Positions 44,900 to 58,061 of a stretch of DNA of 64,000 nucleotides are shown piece by piece. The position numbers were made by a program, and so were the translations under genes. The notes under the pieces are model-generated. The model saw nothing but the letters and a program-made list of their open reading frames with translations. It was not told the DNA's origin and did not search any database. Each line of letters starts with the position of its first letter. Positions within the stretch are counted from its first letter, which is position 1. The DNA comes from Lunularia cruciata (lineage: Eukaryota; Streptophyta; Marchantiopsida; Lunulariales; Lunulariaceae), in assembly GCA_948567375.1 (NCBI GenBank), contig OX419759.1:659303-723302 (forward strand), written 5' to 3'.

Positions 44900-47710
44900 G
44901 ACATTATTGTTCCCAATGGCCTAGTCTAATAGCAAGTCAATATTTCTTCCACTCCTACATCAGTTATAGAGGATACTTGGATCCCAAACATTGGACCCAA
45001 GCTTGCACAAGGAGAAAGATTGGGCGTTTGGAGGTTCTTGAGGAGCTACATGAGTTATTTTTCCTTCAATGTGAAGGATTTGGGTGTTTTGAAAGGACTT
45101 GGTATTTGGATTGAGTTGAATAGTGATACATCAGTTTTTTGATATCTTGACAAATATAATGCTATGGAGAGAGCATTGATTCAAAGCCAAAGTAGAGATC
45201 TTTTTGAGCCTAATTTGGTGGAGATTTCACATGGAGAGTGTGTTCAGGGTACAATGATGCTAGCCAAGAAAGATATACATGGCAACTACAAAGATAGGTA
45301 GATGTGTGGAGATTATTGTTCTATCAATTGATAGACTAATATTGATCAATATATCATGTTTATATTGGAAGGTATCTTTGATGCAATTGAGTGTGCAAAG
45401 GTCTTCAATTTGTTAGATCTTCAAGTGAGATATCATCAATTGCTAATCAAGGAGGAGGACAGAGATTTTGATTTTGAGATAACATTTTAGGCAATGTTGC
45501 ATTATATCATCATATCATAGATGTATGATATCAATGGAGATTCTTACCATTTGGGTTAAAGAACTCTCTTGCCAAGTTCTAGAGGGTCATAGATAAGATC
45601 CTAGTAGGATTAGATTGTGCTTGGTGCTATATTCATGACATTTTGGTCTTTAACACTACTATGGAGGAGCATGAGAGACATTTGTTGGAGGTATTTGAGA
45701 GGTTGAGATCTCATGGACCCAAATTACATCTTGGGAAGTGTAGATTCTTCCATAAGCAGGTTGAGTATTTGGGTCAAACTATCTTCCTTAGAGGACTTGG
45801 TGTTGAATGGACCAAGGTGGACGCTATTGCACATATTCCTCATCCTACATAGTGTGAGCATTTCTTGGGTTGGTGAACTTCTATTGATCATATGTTAGAG
45901 GATTTAGTGCCATTGCCAAGGTCTTGACAAAGGTAACCAAGCTTAGACATGAGTGGTGTTAGGGAGATGAGTAAGAGAGAGCTTTTATAGAGCTCAAAGA
46001 GAGGTTGACATCTATCATTATTCTTAAGAGAATGATTAGAAGAAGACCATTTTAGATTCAGATTGATTGAAGTACATAGGAGTTTGGAGTAGTTCTCACC
46101 CAATAGAATGATGAGAAGGAGTTTGTGGTGCTTATGCTAGTTGTCCAACAATTCAATGGAGGAAAAATATAGTTCTTATGAGAGAGAGAGTGTTTGGCAG
46201 CAATGTGTGAAGTAGCACATTTCCAGTGTTACCTATTTGATAACCTTGTCACTCTAATCATTGATCATCAACCACTATTATGGTTGATGCAGTCCAACAA
46301 GGTTTCAAGGAAGCTTGCACAATGGGCTCTAATCTTACAAGAGTATGTTTCAAAGTTATTCATAAACCTAAAATGGTACACCGTGATGTAGATGGGCTGA
46401 GTAGAAACCCATATCCCAACCAGCAAGATTAGATTGGAGCATGTTGGCATGGTGAGGCAAATGAGGAGATGGTGCCAAGTTGGCATGTATCTACCTAGCT
46501 ATGTGTATTTTCTAAGGCCTTGATGGTGTCTCTCTCTGCATATACAAGAGGACTTGTTGAGGTCATAGATCTAAAAGGTGGAGATATTGTTACAAGTCAA
46601 TGAGACATTCATGATGATGTCTTCATGATAGATTATCTTTGCAGGGGTAGCAAAATTGGTGCAAAGGAAAGAGACCATGTTCTTCAACAATCTAGGTGGT
46701 TTAAATTGAGAGTAAACACCTTCTTCATGTATGGGAGAATGGTAGAGTACAAATAGTATCACTTCTATCTCAAAGACCACAATTGGTATGTCAAGCTCTT
46801 GAGAAGCCAGGACATTTTGGAGTAAAGCATACATATAGCTTACTCTAGAGTCATTATTGCTTGTTTGGTATATATACCTATATACAATAGTTTGTTGCCA
46901 GATATCTGGTTTGTGACTAAGTTAGAGCATCATTAATGCTCTTATGTCACAATTACACTCATTACCTATCATGGGATTGAGTTACCATTGGAGTTTGGAC
47001 TTTGTTGGACCTTTTCTGTTGAATGTAAGACATCATCAATATATTTTGGTTATGGTGGAGCACTTCTCCTAAAGAATTGAGTTGTCGGCACTTCTTGATA
47101 AGTCCAATGAAAGAATAGTTTACTTGTTCTTAGATCGAGTCTTAGTCCTTTTGATGCACCAATTGAGGTTTTGACTGATCAAGGTACAGAGTTCTTGGGG
47201 GAGTTTTAGGTCTTGTATGACAATCATACTACCTCTCAAGATCACCCTAAGGTAGATGGCTTAGCAGAGAGAGTGGGTTTAGATAGTGAAGATGAGATTG
47301 CATAAGTATAGTTTGTAGAGAGACCACTTGGGAGATTAGGATCTCTAGTTACCTTGGTTAGCCATGGGCTATCAATTCAAACGGCAAGTCTCCTTAGCAC
47401 CTTTCTCTCCTTACTTTCTACTCTATGGACAAGATCCAGATTTGCATGTAACCATTTGTTGTTATGCTACTATAGTTTTAGACTTGGGTGATCTAGATGT
47501 ATGGGTGAGCACATGTTCTCAATGGGTAGATATCTTCCAAAGAGTGATGCCAATGGCCTTTGGGAACTTAGTAATTGCTCAACAAAGAGATACCTTACAT
47601 TATACTACTATTCAAGGAGGAAGTATAAACCCTCAATCCGTTGATTTCATCCATGTGACTATGTATATCTACAATAGATTGTACCAACTACTCTTGATGC
47701 TACTATAGGC
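44900..47710 (+). pseudogene. pol part of the gypsy fossil (RT, RNase H, integrase)
   Basis: Recognisable pieces: an RT segment with AKKDIHGNYKDR, MCGDY and AKVFNLLDL; the RT C-terminal piece HLGKCRFFHKQVEYLGQ; an RNase H piece with LIIDHQPLLWLM; and integrase-like sequence near 46.95-47.4 kb. The order is that of Ty3/gypsy. The region is broken many times. Confidence 0.8.
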
Positions 47711-48190
47711 CACACTATCTTGAGAGTTGTGAGGTTTTGCCTTTCAAAGTCCTTGTGTTGGAAGGACATGATGGTGTTTTTTGGGAAGATCATGTATGCA
47801 ATTGTGTGCATACCACCTCCCAAACATTGATGACACTATGGATCCAAGCTTTGCACTTGTATGTGTAGGCTTGCAATGTATGTTATGTAGCTCTTCTAGT
47901 AGAGCTGCTAATATGTTGGTGTGTGATAGCTATTCAAGAGGATGGCATATGTCATGTTTGACTCTTCCCCTCATGGTGGTTCCTCAAGTGCAATAGTTAT
48001 ATCCTAGATGTACTTAACCTATAGCTAGTTCATCCTTTATGTGGTATAGATTGCAAAAAAGCACCTAACAATGGGGCTTGATAGCACTCGGCCTCTTGAT
48101 CTTTGCCTACCATAGAGCATATCAAAAACTTGAAGTAGATAGCTATTTGGAGTAAGAGGGACCTAATTGCCAAATAGGGGGCAATTGTCC

Positions 48191-48834
48191 CACTTTAAAG
48201 TTCATGTATTACTTATGTGGGAGTTGTGCTTCTATAGAATATGATGTTGAAAACAATAGATTTGTGTAACGATATATATATGCATGACAATTGTCATGAC
48301 ATTTGTAATGTCAAAGCTAAATTGCTTGGATGTTAGAGCGGTAGTGTTGGTAATCATAGTTATTTTTGTCGTTGCTCATGGACTACTTATTGGTAGCCGG
48401 ATTTCATGTTAGGGCTATTGATCACGTGGTGGGACCCATCATCACTTGCATAGTTGGATGTGCCATTCTCTATTAGGGCTAGAGACTTAGATCAAGTAGA
48501 GGAGGGTATTTTGAAGTGCAGCTTCAAAGAGCTCACTTCTCTAATGCTGAGCTTTTGAGTTCTTGGTTATGGTGGATAGAGGCCGGTGTGCATCACCTAA
48601 AGTCTCTTAGCTAGAGTGGGTGTGGCTTGATTGTAATCAATACCCAATTGTTGGTAGATTGTTGAGTGAAAGATCAAGTACAAATATGATTTGAGTATGA
48701 TTCAAATGAAAGAATGAATTGATTAATATGGCACTTTAGAGTTCATATATGACTTATGTGTTAGTTGTGCTTCTATAGTGTATGATCTTTACAATGATGT
48801 ATGTCATGTAGCAATGTATATATGCATGACAATT
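48191..48834 (+). repeat. About 100-bp direct repeats bracketing the right gypsy LTR
   Basis: 48191-48292 and 48732-48834 are similar: both start CACTTTA(A/G)AGTTCAT, contain GTTGTGCTTCTATA and end TATGCATGACAATT. The right LTR lies exactly between them. This suggests a local duplication at the element end or a longer terminal unit. Confidence 0.7.
48292..48725 (+). repeat. Probable right LTR of the gypsy fossil
   Basis: Counterpart of 38670-39105, see that entry for shared blocks. It starts TGTCATGACATTTGTAAT and fades after GAATGAATTGATTA. Confidence 0.65.
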
Positions 48835-48839
48835 AGAGT

Positions 48840-51800
48840 TATTGCATGTTTTTCCACTATAGTATTAGGTGAGGTCACTTTTGACAAATAGTGTTTTTTG
48901 GACTCTACATATAGGAATTACATGTTTAGTTTGTATCATCAACCCACCTAATTGTGGTGCATTTCTGATTGTTCTAGCACATACAAGCGCTACAATTTTG
49001 TAATTGTAATAATGGCAAAGTCTGTGGAGAGAAGCTCAACAAGCTCAATTGTATGATTTGGAAATTTTGCATGCAAATGTTCCTTTGGGGTCATGAGCTT
49101 GGGGTCTTGTGATAAAGGAGGAGATAGAACTGATTATGATTGTTGGGGATGGAACATTAGAAGCAACACATGCAACATGTTTGTAGATCACTTCAAGCAC
49201 TCCATTACATTGCATTTTGTGTTTTATCATCAATGATAGATCACACTAAGGACCTTACTTTACCCAAGATTGCTTAGGATGCTCTTGCAAATTTGTTTCA
49301 ACCCAAAATAGAGGCCATGAAATTACAATTGCTACAACTTCTCCATACAACTAAGGAAGGCTCAATGTGCATTAATAACTACATTAACCATATGAAGAGC
49401 CTTGTGGATCAACTTGTCTCTATGAAGGTGGTAATAGATCTAATTGTGCTAACTGGAGGTACGTTGTAAGGTCTAATACTAGACTATAAGCAATTTGTGA
49501 CATCAATTTCTACCCGAGAATCACTTCTAAAGTGGAATGAGTTGGTTGTAATGCTACTTGGTGAGGAGGTGTGATTGTTGTAGGTGCTAGCTCCTCCTTG
49601 TCTAGTGTTAGGCTTTTATTTTGCAAGCACTAGAGGATTTAAAGGTTGGAGTCAAGGCAAGAATGTTGCAAGAGGTGATGTTCATAATGTTGGCAATTGA
49701 GTTAGTGGTAGACATAGAGCACCGCAACAATAGATGCAAAATATTAGGGAAAAAATATACAATGTGCTCTTGGTACCTACAACTACTATCACCAACAAGG
49801 TGAACATTGCCAAATTTTGCTTCAAGAAGCAGAATGATCAATGCAAGCAACAAGGTTATGCTTGCACAAAAGACCATGATCAATCATTAGGAATCATTTA
49901 TTAGGGCTTTATAATGTTCTAACCTGAAGTTGATTGGATGATTGATTTGGATGTCACTACCCACGTGATATCACAACAAGAGTGGTTTACTAGCTTTCAA
50001 CCAATGGAAATACCACAATACATTACCTTTCAACTTGTGGAGATGCCACAATCCATGATGATAAAAGATGACACCAAGCACTAAATTCAACATATAGGTC
50101 CCAATTTGCTCTCTATTGCACATTGTTCATTCCAAGGATTGCAAAATGTTCTCCACGTGCTTACCATATCCAAAAATTTGCTATCCATAAGACAATTGGT
50201 AGAGCAAGGTATGCAAAGATGGATGCTTTATTGAAGATGTTGATGGTAATCTTTCAGCACAATGTAGTAGGAATGGTAGATTGTTTAAGCTTGATGCTTT
50301 TGTACCTCCCTTACAATCTGTCATGTATGGACAAAGTGGTCAATTTGTGCCCAATATTTCTATCTGGTACAAGCAAGTTAGGCATATGAACATCTTGAGG
50401 TTGAAGAGTCTTCCTTCCTCTAATTTAGTCATTGAGTTGCCTAAACTTATTTTTGCCTGTTATACATGTTAGTTTGGGAAGCAGGTTATATACATGATTT
50501 TAAGTGCAAACATAAACATGCTAGCAAACCCTTTGAATTGGTGCATACCGATGTACAGATTGCTTTTGAATTGAGCTTAAGTGGTTGTCACTATCTTGTG
50601 TCTTTTATTGATTATTATTCTTGTTACATTTGGGTCTACTTTCCAAAAAACAAGAATTTTATAGAAGTTCTTTCATCATTTTCAAAATTTCCAAAGACTA
50701 TGAGAGAACAAATCTAGTTCTAATGTCCCTTTTGTTGACATTTGATGGAGGAGTAGAGTTCCTTTATTTGGAATTTGACCAATACTTGGGAGACCAAGGT
50801 ATCTTGATGCGTATAATGTGTGCCTATAGTCCACAACAAAATAAAAGATTGTATAATACCATATTTGTCACATGGCAACACATGCCATGCTTAACAAAAA
50901 GCACATGGCCAAGGTTTATTGGGTTGAAGTTGTTTCATGTACAATATATTTGATGAATTGCACACCAATAGCTAGAGTTCACTCACATACACCTTTTGAG
51001 GCATTTACATGCAATAAGCTTGACTATTCCTTCCTCAAGGTCTTTGGTTGTATTTTTTATATACACATTCCTAAAGAGAAGCATAAGAAGTTAGATCTAA
51101 AGGCTAAAAAGTGTATTTTCCTTGAATATGCTCTAGATTTCAAAGTGTATAGATGCTATAGTCCCAAAACACAAAAGATCTATGTTAGCAAGGAAGTTAT
51201 CTTTGATGAGCTAGCCTCTTGGTTTTTTGTTAGCTCTCATTGTCTGGTTTTCTATACCACCAACTGGGAGCTCATGTGCCACTAGTTTCATTGTTGTTTC
51301 CTCTCTATCTATTGGGGCACCTAGAGAGGTTGTTCAGTCTACACCCCAGTCAGATAGTTCAAGAGGTTGTGCATTTACTATTGTATTTCCTTCTGATGTA
51401 GTTGTTATTGGTGAGGATGATAGACTCATCCTTCAGTGCATACACACAATACTCATATGCAAGATATCATCTCAAGGAATATGCCTACTTCATCAAAATC
51501 AGCACAAGGAGAGGTGACCAATCAAGTACCTAGTCCAAGATAGTCTCAACAAGTATAACACCCTATTAGGTGATTTCTACATGAAGGTTTTCTTGTAACA
51601 AATTATTCATACATGCCTAATATTTTACAGGAGCACAAACCAACCACCTTGAGATAGGCTCTACAATAAGGAACTTAAGTTACTACCATGCAAGCAAAAC
51701 TTGTTGCCCTACACCACCAATGCATATGGGAGCTTGTGAATCTACATTTTGATCATAAGGCTATTGGCTGTAGATGGGTCTTGTGTATCAAGCATAATTT

Positions 51801-53401
51801 TGATGGCTCTATGAGCATGTACAAGGCACGGTTGGTGGAAAAAAAAATTTCTCAATAGTTTGGCATGATTATGATGAGACATTTAGTCTTGTTGCCAAGA
51901 TGAGGACCATTTATATAGTGGTTGCAATTGAACAAGGATGGAAATTACAATAGATAGACTTCAAGGAAAAATTTCTCAATGGCAATCTTGAGGAGGAGGT
52001 CTACATGGTGCAAACACTTAGTTTTGAGAATCCACAATTTCCATCTCAAGTCTACAAGTTGCAAGAAGTGCTCTATGGCTTAAAGCAAACATCCACGGCT
52101 TGGTAAGCAGAGATTACTTCCTTCTTGGTAGTTTGCTATTTGTCCTTCTGATCCTACCTTGTATATTTTGTGGATCAGGATTTGATAGTCACCATCTATG
52201 TAGATGATGTCATTATCATTGGTAGCTACAAGAAGCTAGTGTCTCATCTTAAGGAGTACTTAAAAGGCCCCAATTTGAGATGCAAGATCTAGGTGGCCTT
52301 AGATATCTCTTAGGTCTGGATTTTATTAGGGATGGATAGGATATGTGGCTTGTGTAGCATCAGTGTGCAACTAACATGATAAAGAGATCTGACCTACTGG
52401 AGTGTAAGCCTATGACTACACCTTTGGAGCAAAACCATAGCTTGGGTATTGATGATAGTGGGCTACTTACTATCCCCATAGATATAGGCAGATTGTTGGT
52501 AGTTTCATCTATTTGACTACCACTAAACTTGACTGCAGTTATGCGGTTGAAGTTGTCAGCCAATTCATGCAATCACATTGCAAACATCAATTTGAGGTTG
52601 TCATGCACATTTTTTTATATGTGGAATTCACTTTCTAGTTTGGCCTTCACTACATCTTTGGTGGATCATTGATGCTACATGGTTACACCAATGTAGATTG
52701 GGTAGGGAGTGTCCTTGACACAAGATCTACTTTAGGATACTTTAGGATACATGTCTGGACTTGGGAGTGCCATTTTGAGTTGAGATTCTAAGAAGCAACC
52801 AACTATAGCTCTATCCTCCATTGAGGTAGAGTATCATGGATCCACCAATGCAACTTGTGGAGTTCTTTGGCTTTGGGGCTATTTTATATTATTAGTATGG
52901 ACTTTTTACTCCCAATTTATTATACACAAATAACATAAGTAACATAAAGTTGGCTTGTAATCTTGTGTTTCATGCTAGGACTAAGCATATTGAGGTGAAC
53001 TATCATTTTGTTATGGAGAAGGTTCTTATAGTGCGCATTGAGCTTAAGGTGATTAGCACAAGAGAGTAGATAGCTCATATTTTCATGGAGGCTTTATTTT
53101 GAGATAAGTTTGAGGCTTTCAGACTTTGCCTTGGTGTACATGATATTGAGTTGAGCTTGAGGAAGAGTGTTGATACTATCTCAAGCTCATAGTGACTTAG
53201 TTAGTGACTTAGTTTTCATTGTATAGTTGTATTAGGGTTTAGGATACACATGTATAGTATATATACCTAAGAAGAATAACACACTCTCTATTATTCTTGC
53301 TTACCTTCCTTGTGTGCTCTCTCTCTCTCTTTTCTTTCATGATCCATTATGAATGGTCTTGGAGTGTTAGTCTAGTTCTTATCTTATTTGACAAACTATC
53401 A
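48840..53401 (+). mobile_element. Ty1/copia LTR-retrotransposon fossil
   Basis: A plus-strand copia element. In order: gag-like sequence (about 49.25-49.6 kb), integrase (about 50.3-51.2 kb, with HTDVQ, LVSFIDYYSCYIWVY, HTPFEAFTCNKLDYSFLKVFG), reverse transcriptase (about 51.6-52.35 kb, including a YVDDVIII-like active-site region) and RNase H (about 52.7-53.1 kb). A probable 3' LTR follows at 53168-53401. The order integrase before RT is diagnostic of copia. No 5' LTR was found, so the left end is uncertain. It is broken, with roughly a dozen or more breaks. Confidence 0.8.
53168..53401 (+). repeat. Probable copia LTR
   Basis: It starts TGTTGATACTATCTC just after a purine-rich stretch (GAGGAAGAG), has a TATATATACC box and a CT-rich tail, and ends in CTATCA. 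It is followed by AACAAGTGGT, which looks like the start of a primer-binding site. Confidence 0.6.
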
Positions 53402-55490
53402 AACAAGTGGTGTAGGTAGAAAATAGGTCTCCCCATAGTCATAGACAAATGTGGCCTCATAAGGCAAGAGGCCATAGCACCACCAACATATATCAAAGCA
53501 TGAACTCTATGGTTTCTCATTTAGCTTATAAGTTCTTGCATAAGGTTTGTCCTTTTTGGTTTGGACCCATCATGGTAGTAGATTCATGGACCTAGGCCTT
53601 CCATGCATATCTTTGATTGGCTCACAACTTATTGTAAAGCACTATACATACATCACTCCGTGAGTTTATTGACTTTGTATATTTAAACTCTAGGAAGCTC
53701 TAGGTGGATGTTGGTAAGTGTATGCATACTTACTATCATCCTCATTGATGCACCTTTATGTGATAAGATTCTCTCTTGCTGTGAGAAAGTCTCTAGAGCT
53801 TGGCTCCATCCTTCTCCCTTGATTAACAACTTTTGGTTTTTTCTAAAAATTTTACCACAACACTATGATTGAGATTGAGTCTCCCATATCTAGCTCTCAT
53901 AGGCTTTTTGGACCAATGTGCACGTAGTTCTCCATACGACATACATGGGATACACTTTTTTTGGTGTGCGGGAAGAAAAGAGCTCACCAAAGTGTATGCT
54001 GCAATTTGTGATACAATACCATGGTATTACAAGCTCCACTAGCCCAAGTTAAGATTGAGCAATGGTTAGATCTACCAAGACTACCTATCCACTGGGTGCA
54101 AGTGGATATTATTACTTTTTATGGATGGTCATTGCACCTTGCATGATATGGTGGTGGCAAACCCTCCACGAATAGAATCATTGGTATAGGCAGATGCACA
54201 AGCAGGAGCAATTAAGATCATTGCCTTTAGGGGGAAGGAGGACCACTATATGCTCAGACACCTTGGTCCCCTTGGCAATGGAGATTTTTGTGCACTTTCA
54301 CCACTACTTTGCCCGCCTCCTCAAGGGCATAGCATGAGGTTCCTTGCAAAGGAGATGTGCATTGGTTTTTTCTCCAACCATGCTTACATCCTACTATCTA
54401 AAGCACTTATTAGTCACTTTACAATGTGCTCAAGCTTTGGGTCTTCATAGACATGCAATTGCGGTTGGACCACCCAACACATCTAGGGTACTAGTCCCTA
54501 CCAAACATACCATTGGTGCACTTTTTCCCTAGGTGTGCTTTGAGGTTCTATTTGTGTTTCTTTCCTGGTCGGTTGGGACTTGTGGGCCTCGTGCTCTTTT
54601 TCCCTCTCTGCACTTGGTTGTACCTTGTCCTCCTTTCCCATTTCTATCCGGTCCTCTACTATATATGGAGGTGTAAAAAAACAGCGGAGGTGTAAAAAAA
54701 GAATAGAATCAGAAAGATTTATCTTGTGAACTTTAACTTGAGCTTCCATGATTCAAGCGATCAACCTCGAGAGACATTCATAAGCTTTTTATGTTCTAGG
54801 AGGTTTGGACATTTCGTGGAAGTAAATCTGATTGGTTCAGAGATGCCAACTGGTTATTTATTCACCAAGGACCACTGTTGATACTCAAAATATAAATTCT
54901 CAACCATAAGAATTTAAATATTTACTTCAGTGAGAACTTTGATTATACGGGAGACTTTTCTACTCATGTCTACTCGATTGGATCTTTTCTTGAAAAGTTC
55001 AAAAGATGTCATTCATAATCAGCTTTTACTTGATTACGAGGGACGAATTTTGTGCAATTTACGTATAAACAGGGTCCCTTTGTCCCAGGTTCATATTTGC
55101 GTGACGAGGTTAGCGTAAAACTTGACCACACCAAGATACATCCGTAACACTAACAGAAATAAACCGTTACTCCTTTTCCTCTGTAGACTTGTGACAATTT
55201 AAACTTGACAACAATCGCTTTAGCAACTTTGGGAAAATATTGAAGAGTACCCGGGAACAGCTTGAGGGAACACTTGAACAGGTCCATCAAATCACCTAAG
55301 GAGATTAGATGAACAGGTCTATTCATTGGAGTTTTAAAGAATCTTAGATACACTAATAAAAATAACCTTAAGATTAAAGAAGGAATTAACGAAAGTATAC
55401 CAAGATTCATGACATAGTCCGAGATTCCATAAAATTTGTGTATTTGGGAGTTTTAATATACACCTTCAAAAAGAAATAAAAAAATATAAA
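53402..55490. other. Unassigned sequence right of the copia fossil
   Basis: Mixed repeat-like sequence. Small items are a CT-rich stretch near 54.5-54.65 kb and a short GGAGGTGTAAAAAAA duplication at about 54.67-54.70 kb. Open frames near 54.3 and 55.2 kb have no motifs. Composition returns to genic-like at about 54.7-55 kb. Confidence 0.35.
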
Positions 55491-56840
55491 TGGGATTGTT
55501 TCTAGTACCCACTACACTCTTGGAGAATACAATGGGTTTTAGGGTAAGAAGATTAGGGAATCTGCTGCGCTTCTATTCACTACTGACCTGTCAAGCGTCG
55601 GGTGCGCTTTTTCAAGCTCCTTCGGGATGGTGTTGAAACCAACAGACAGTTTATATGAATCGTGTGGCTAAATCTGCATTACCAAAATTAGTGTGGATTC
55701 TACTGTTTTGAACATACTAACGTCCAAATTATTCAGATTAAAGAAGTGATTTGGTCATGATAAAGAAAAAGTTTCCTTTTCAAGATTATTAATTAAAAAA
55801 TATGTCTGTTTGGGATAATTACAAAGTCAGTCATGAGTGTAATGTACAGTCCAACCTAGTGTTACGCATCAATGGTTTCTTCTCAAAGGGAATCGAACTT
55901 AACATCCCTCATCCAGGATCTTTTCTGACAGCAATGCAGCGATCTCTCGATAGAACTTTCCAGTGTACAAGGCCTATCAGACAAAACTCATATCAGTGAC
56001 ATAAATATCTAAATCATTTGGACTTGTTTGGAGCTTACGATAAAGTGTTGTCCCACATGTTTTGGTTGGCAAAGGCCTTCCAATAATTTGGAATACGCTG
56101 ATCGATAAACCCTCTACCATAGCAACTCATTTGATTGCTTCACCTGCCCAGTTCTTGGTGAGATATACAGATTACATCCGATGATTGCTGGAGTGATTCA
56201 CCATAACTCCTGAAGTTCGGGCTTTCCGAATTACTGTACCGTAGTACATTTTCCTTCGCAACGGTAACCTTTTATAGTAGTTCAATGCGTGTCCTGGTAC
56301 CGAAGATAACGTGTCGTCGAGCAAGTGGCTCCAGACATTCCAATGCAAAATACTACAGTCCAAAATGAGTATCTTAGTGATCCACATGAAATGAAATCAA
56401 TTCAATTATTTCAACTTTGGATTATGGAATAATTAGAAATTTTAATATCTCAAGTGAGTATTCAGTTTTTTAATTTTCTCTTGATCTTTTTTATTCAATT
56501 GACACTATTTCGACTACCATCCTTCCTTTGATGTCAATGTTTTTCGATCAATATCTTTCGTGGAATTTGAATATTATAAAAAAGAAGAGTTTATGATAAA
56601 ATTACTCTTTTTGGTTGGTGGAAGGTGATGCGAAGAGAACGTTCAGGGTTCTGACAAGTTTATATAATACAAAATACTTTTAATAAATGTAATTACAAAA
56701 GAATACCCTTTTTGATTGGTGGAAGTGTTGCAAAGAGAGAGTTAAACGGTCTGCCGGTGGTCCAGCTGGAAAGGATTATAGATCTAAATGTTGATCAAAG
56801 AAACAGTTGTGTACTGTTCAATTTTGAGAACCTAGAATTG
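55491..56840. other. Intergenic sequence, nothing recognised
   Basis: AT-rich in places, with no domain or repeat family seen before the short repeat copies at 56.84 kb. Confidence 0.35.
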
Positions 56841-56841
56841 G

Positions 56842-56980
56842 AACTTAGTCCCATTTTACCTTTTTGTCTCTCCCTTGTACATCTTGATGGGGTCTTCCCA
56901 TCTTTCGGGTTTTCTAAGCGGGTCGCCCTTCTACTGTGAATGGATCTTTCGAGTTTTCTACGCGGTCGCCCTTCTCCTAT
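56842..56980 (+). repeat. Short dispersed repeat, copies F and G in tandem
   Basis: Copy F (56842-56938) reads, in plus sense, CTTAGTCCCATTTTACC, TTTTTGTCTCTCCCTTGTAC, the hairpin GATGGG-GTCTT-CCCATC at 56886-56902, and GGTCGCCCTTCT. Copy G (about 56945-56978) is a 5'-truncated second unit with TTTTCTACGCGGTCGCCCTT. Their orientation is opposite to copies A-E. Confidence 0.7.
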
Positions 56981-57174
56981 CAATGGAGTATGTGAGTTTC
57001 TGAGAGCTTCGACTAGAGACTAGATTTCAGAAGATAATTTGAAGTTGAGAATGGGATTCACAACCGAAAAATCCTCTCCTGCCGCACTGAGAGCTTCGAC
57101 TGGACTGGAGACTAGATTTGAGAAGATAGTTTGAAGTTGAGAATGGGATCCAAAACGTGTTTTCTTTTCTTTTT

Positions 57175-57275
57175 GACCCAAAAAATCTTTTTCGGTCGCC
57201 CACCCGCGGAACTACCTCGCAACCCCCATGCGAGGGGTCTTCCCATCACGAAGGATGGAAAGACCCAAACTGGAG
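57175..57275 (+). repeat. Possible rearranged relative of the short repeat
   Basis: It contains TTTTTCGGTCGCCCAC and GGGGTCTTCCCATC with an intervening GC-rich inverted repeat (CCTCGCAAC...GCGAGG). The box order differs from the other copies, so relationship is uncertain. Confidence 0.35.
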
Positions 57276-58061
57276 TTAGAGGTCTGTAGGAACATGTTTG
57301 TGACTTGTACATCATTGGTGTAATACGAAGTTGACTGAAATCACAAGAGATCAGAAACCCTAAAATTGAATTCATGGGAGCTCAAATAACAAAGAAAGGA
57401 GAATTTCTGTAAACCTTTGAGTCCATCTGAAATGAAATATTTACCGTGTCTTGGACAGTAGGATAAAACTCAATCGGAATGAGTAAATAATTTAGATAAC
57501 CGAAACCGGCAGATAGCAGCTGCACCAAATTGATGGTTTAAGAAGTCTGGAAAAAGTCACTCTAGCTAAAGGTAATAATTTCTCGGTAACTTTGCTATGG
57601 TCAGACCATCGCTACTGCTTTGACTACCGGACTAATGGAAGATTTGTTGCCCAGTATACAAAAACTTGGGCTAAGATTGTAAACTGCCTAGTGTCCGGGA
57701 AGGAGCATGACCGGCAAGGTTAACTATCAGCATACAAATGAGCATGTTCAGACTTTTACCCCTATTCTGCAAAACTTGGATCTGAGGACCAGTTTCAAGA
57801 GGACTGGAGCGGATGCGGACTCGGTAAAACCTAAAGCACCTGACACTCATACACCTAGGTACTAAAAGATCGGAAAGAACGTACATATGCTCTCAATATG
57901 ACATATGCGTCACAATTTACTACCCTCCAACTCCGATCGAATATCAGTTGTCAGCCTGCGAAACTAAAGCTAGAGGTAGAGTGCAATTAGAAGGGGATTG
58001 ACCCCCACCAGATTGACCAACTTCTTTGAATGTGCTAACAGTGTCACTGAGAATGGTGGAA
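57276..58061. other. 3' flank of the PRPP synthetase gene
   Basis: No coding motif is seen. The part next to 58062 is presumably the 3' UTR of the minus-strand gene. Confidence 0.4.

Larger units (their letters stand above)
38670..48725 (+). mobile_element. Ty3/gypsy LTR-retrotransposon fossil
   Basis: A broken gypsy element on the plus strand. Related 435-bp repeats, both starting TGTCATGACATTTGTAAT, lie at 38670-39105 and 48292-48725 and act as its probable LTRs. They differ at a substantial share of positions, so the insertion is old. Between them, in order: gag-like sequence with zinc-knuckle remains (about 40.4-41.75 kb), a later insertion with its own LTR (about 41.95-44.0 kb), reverse transcriptase (about 44.9-45.9 kb), RNase H (about 46.0-46.4 kb) and integrase (about 46.8-47.7 kb). 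Many breaks, on the order of dozens, affect all parts. Outer limits are approximate. Confidence 0.75.

Noticed and set aside
53310-53335. CT dinucleotide run as a feature of interest
   Set aside because: It is a short, ordinary pyrimidine tract inside the copia LTR.
55150-55410. An 86-codon minus-strand hydrophobic frame as a membrane protein gene
   Set aside because: It has no family motif and no splice-supported extension, and it lies in AT-rich sequence where such frames arise by chance.
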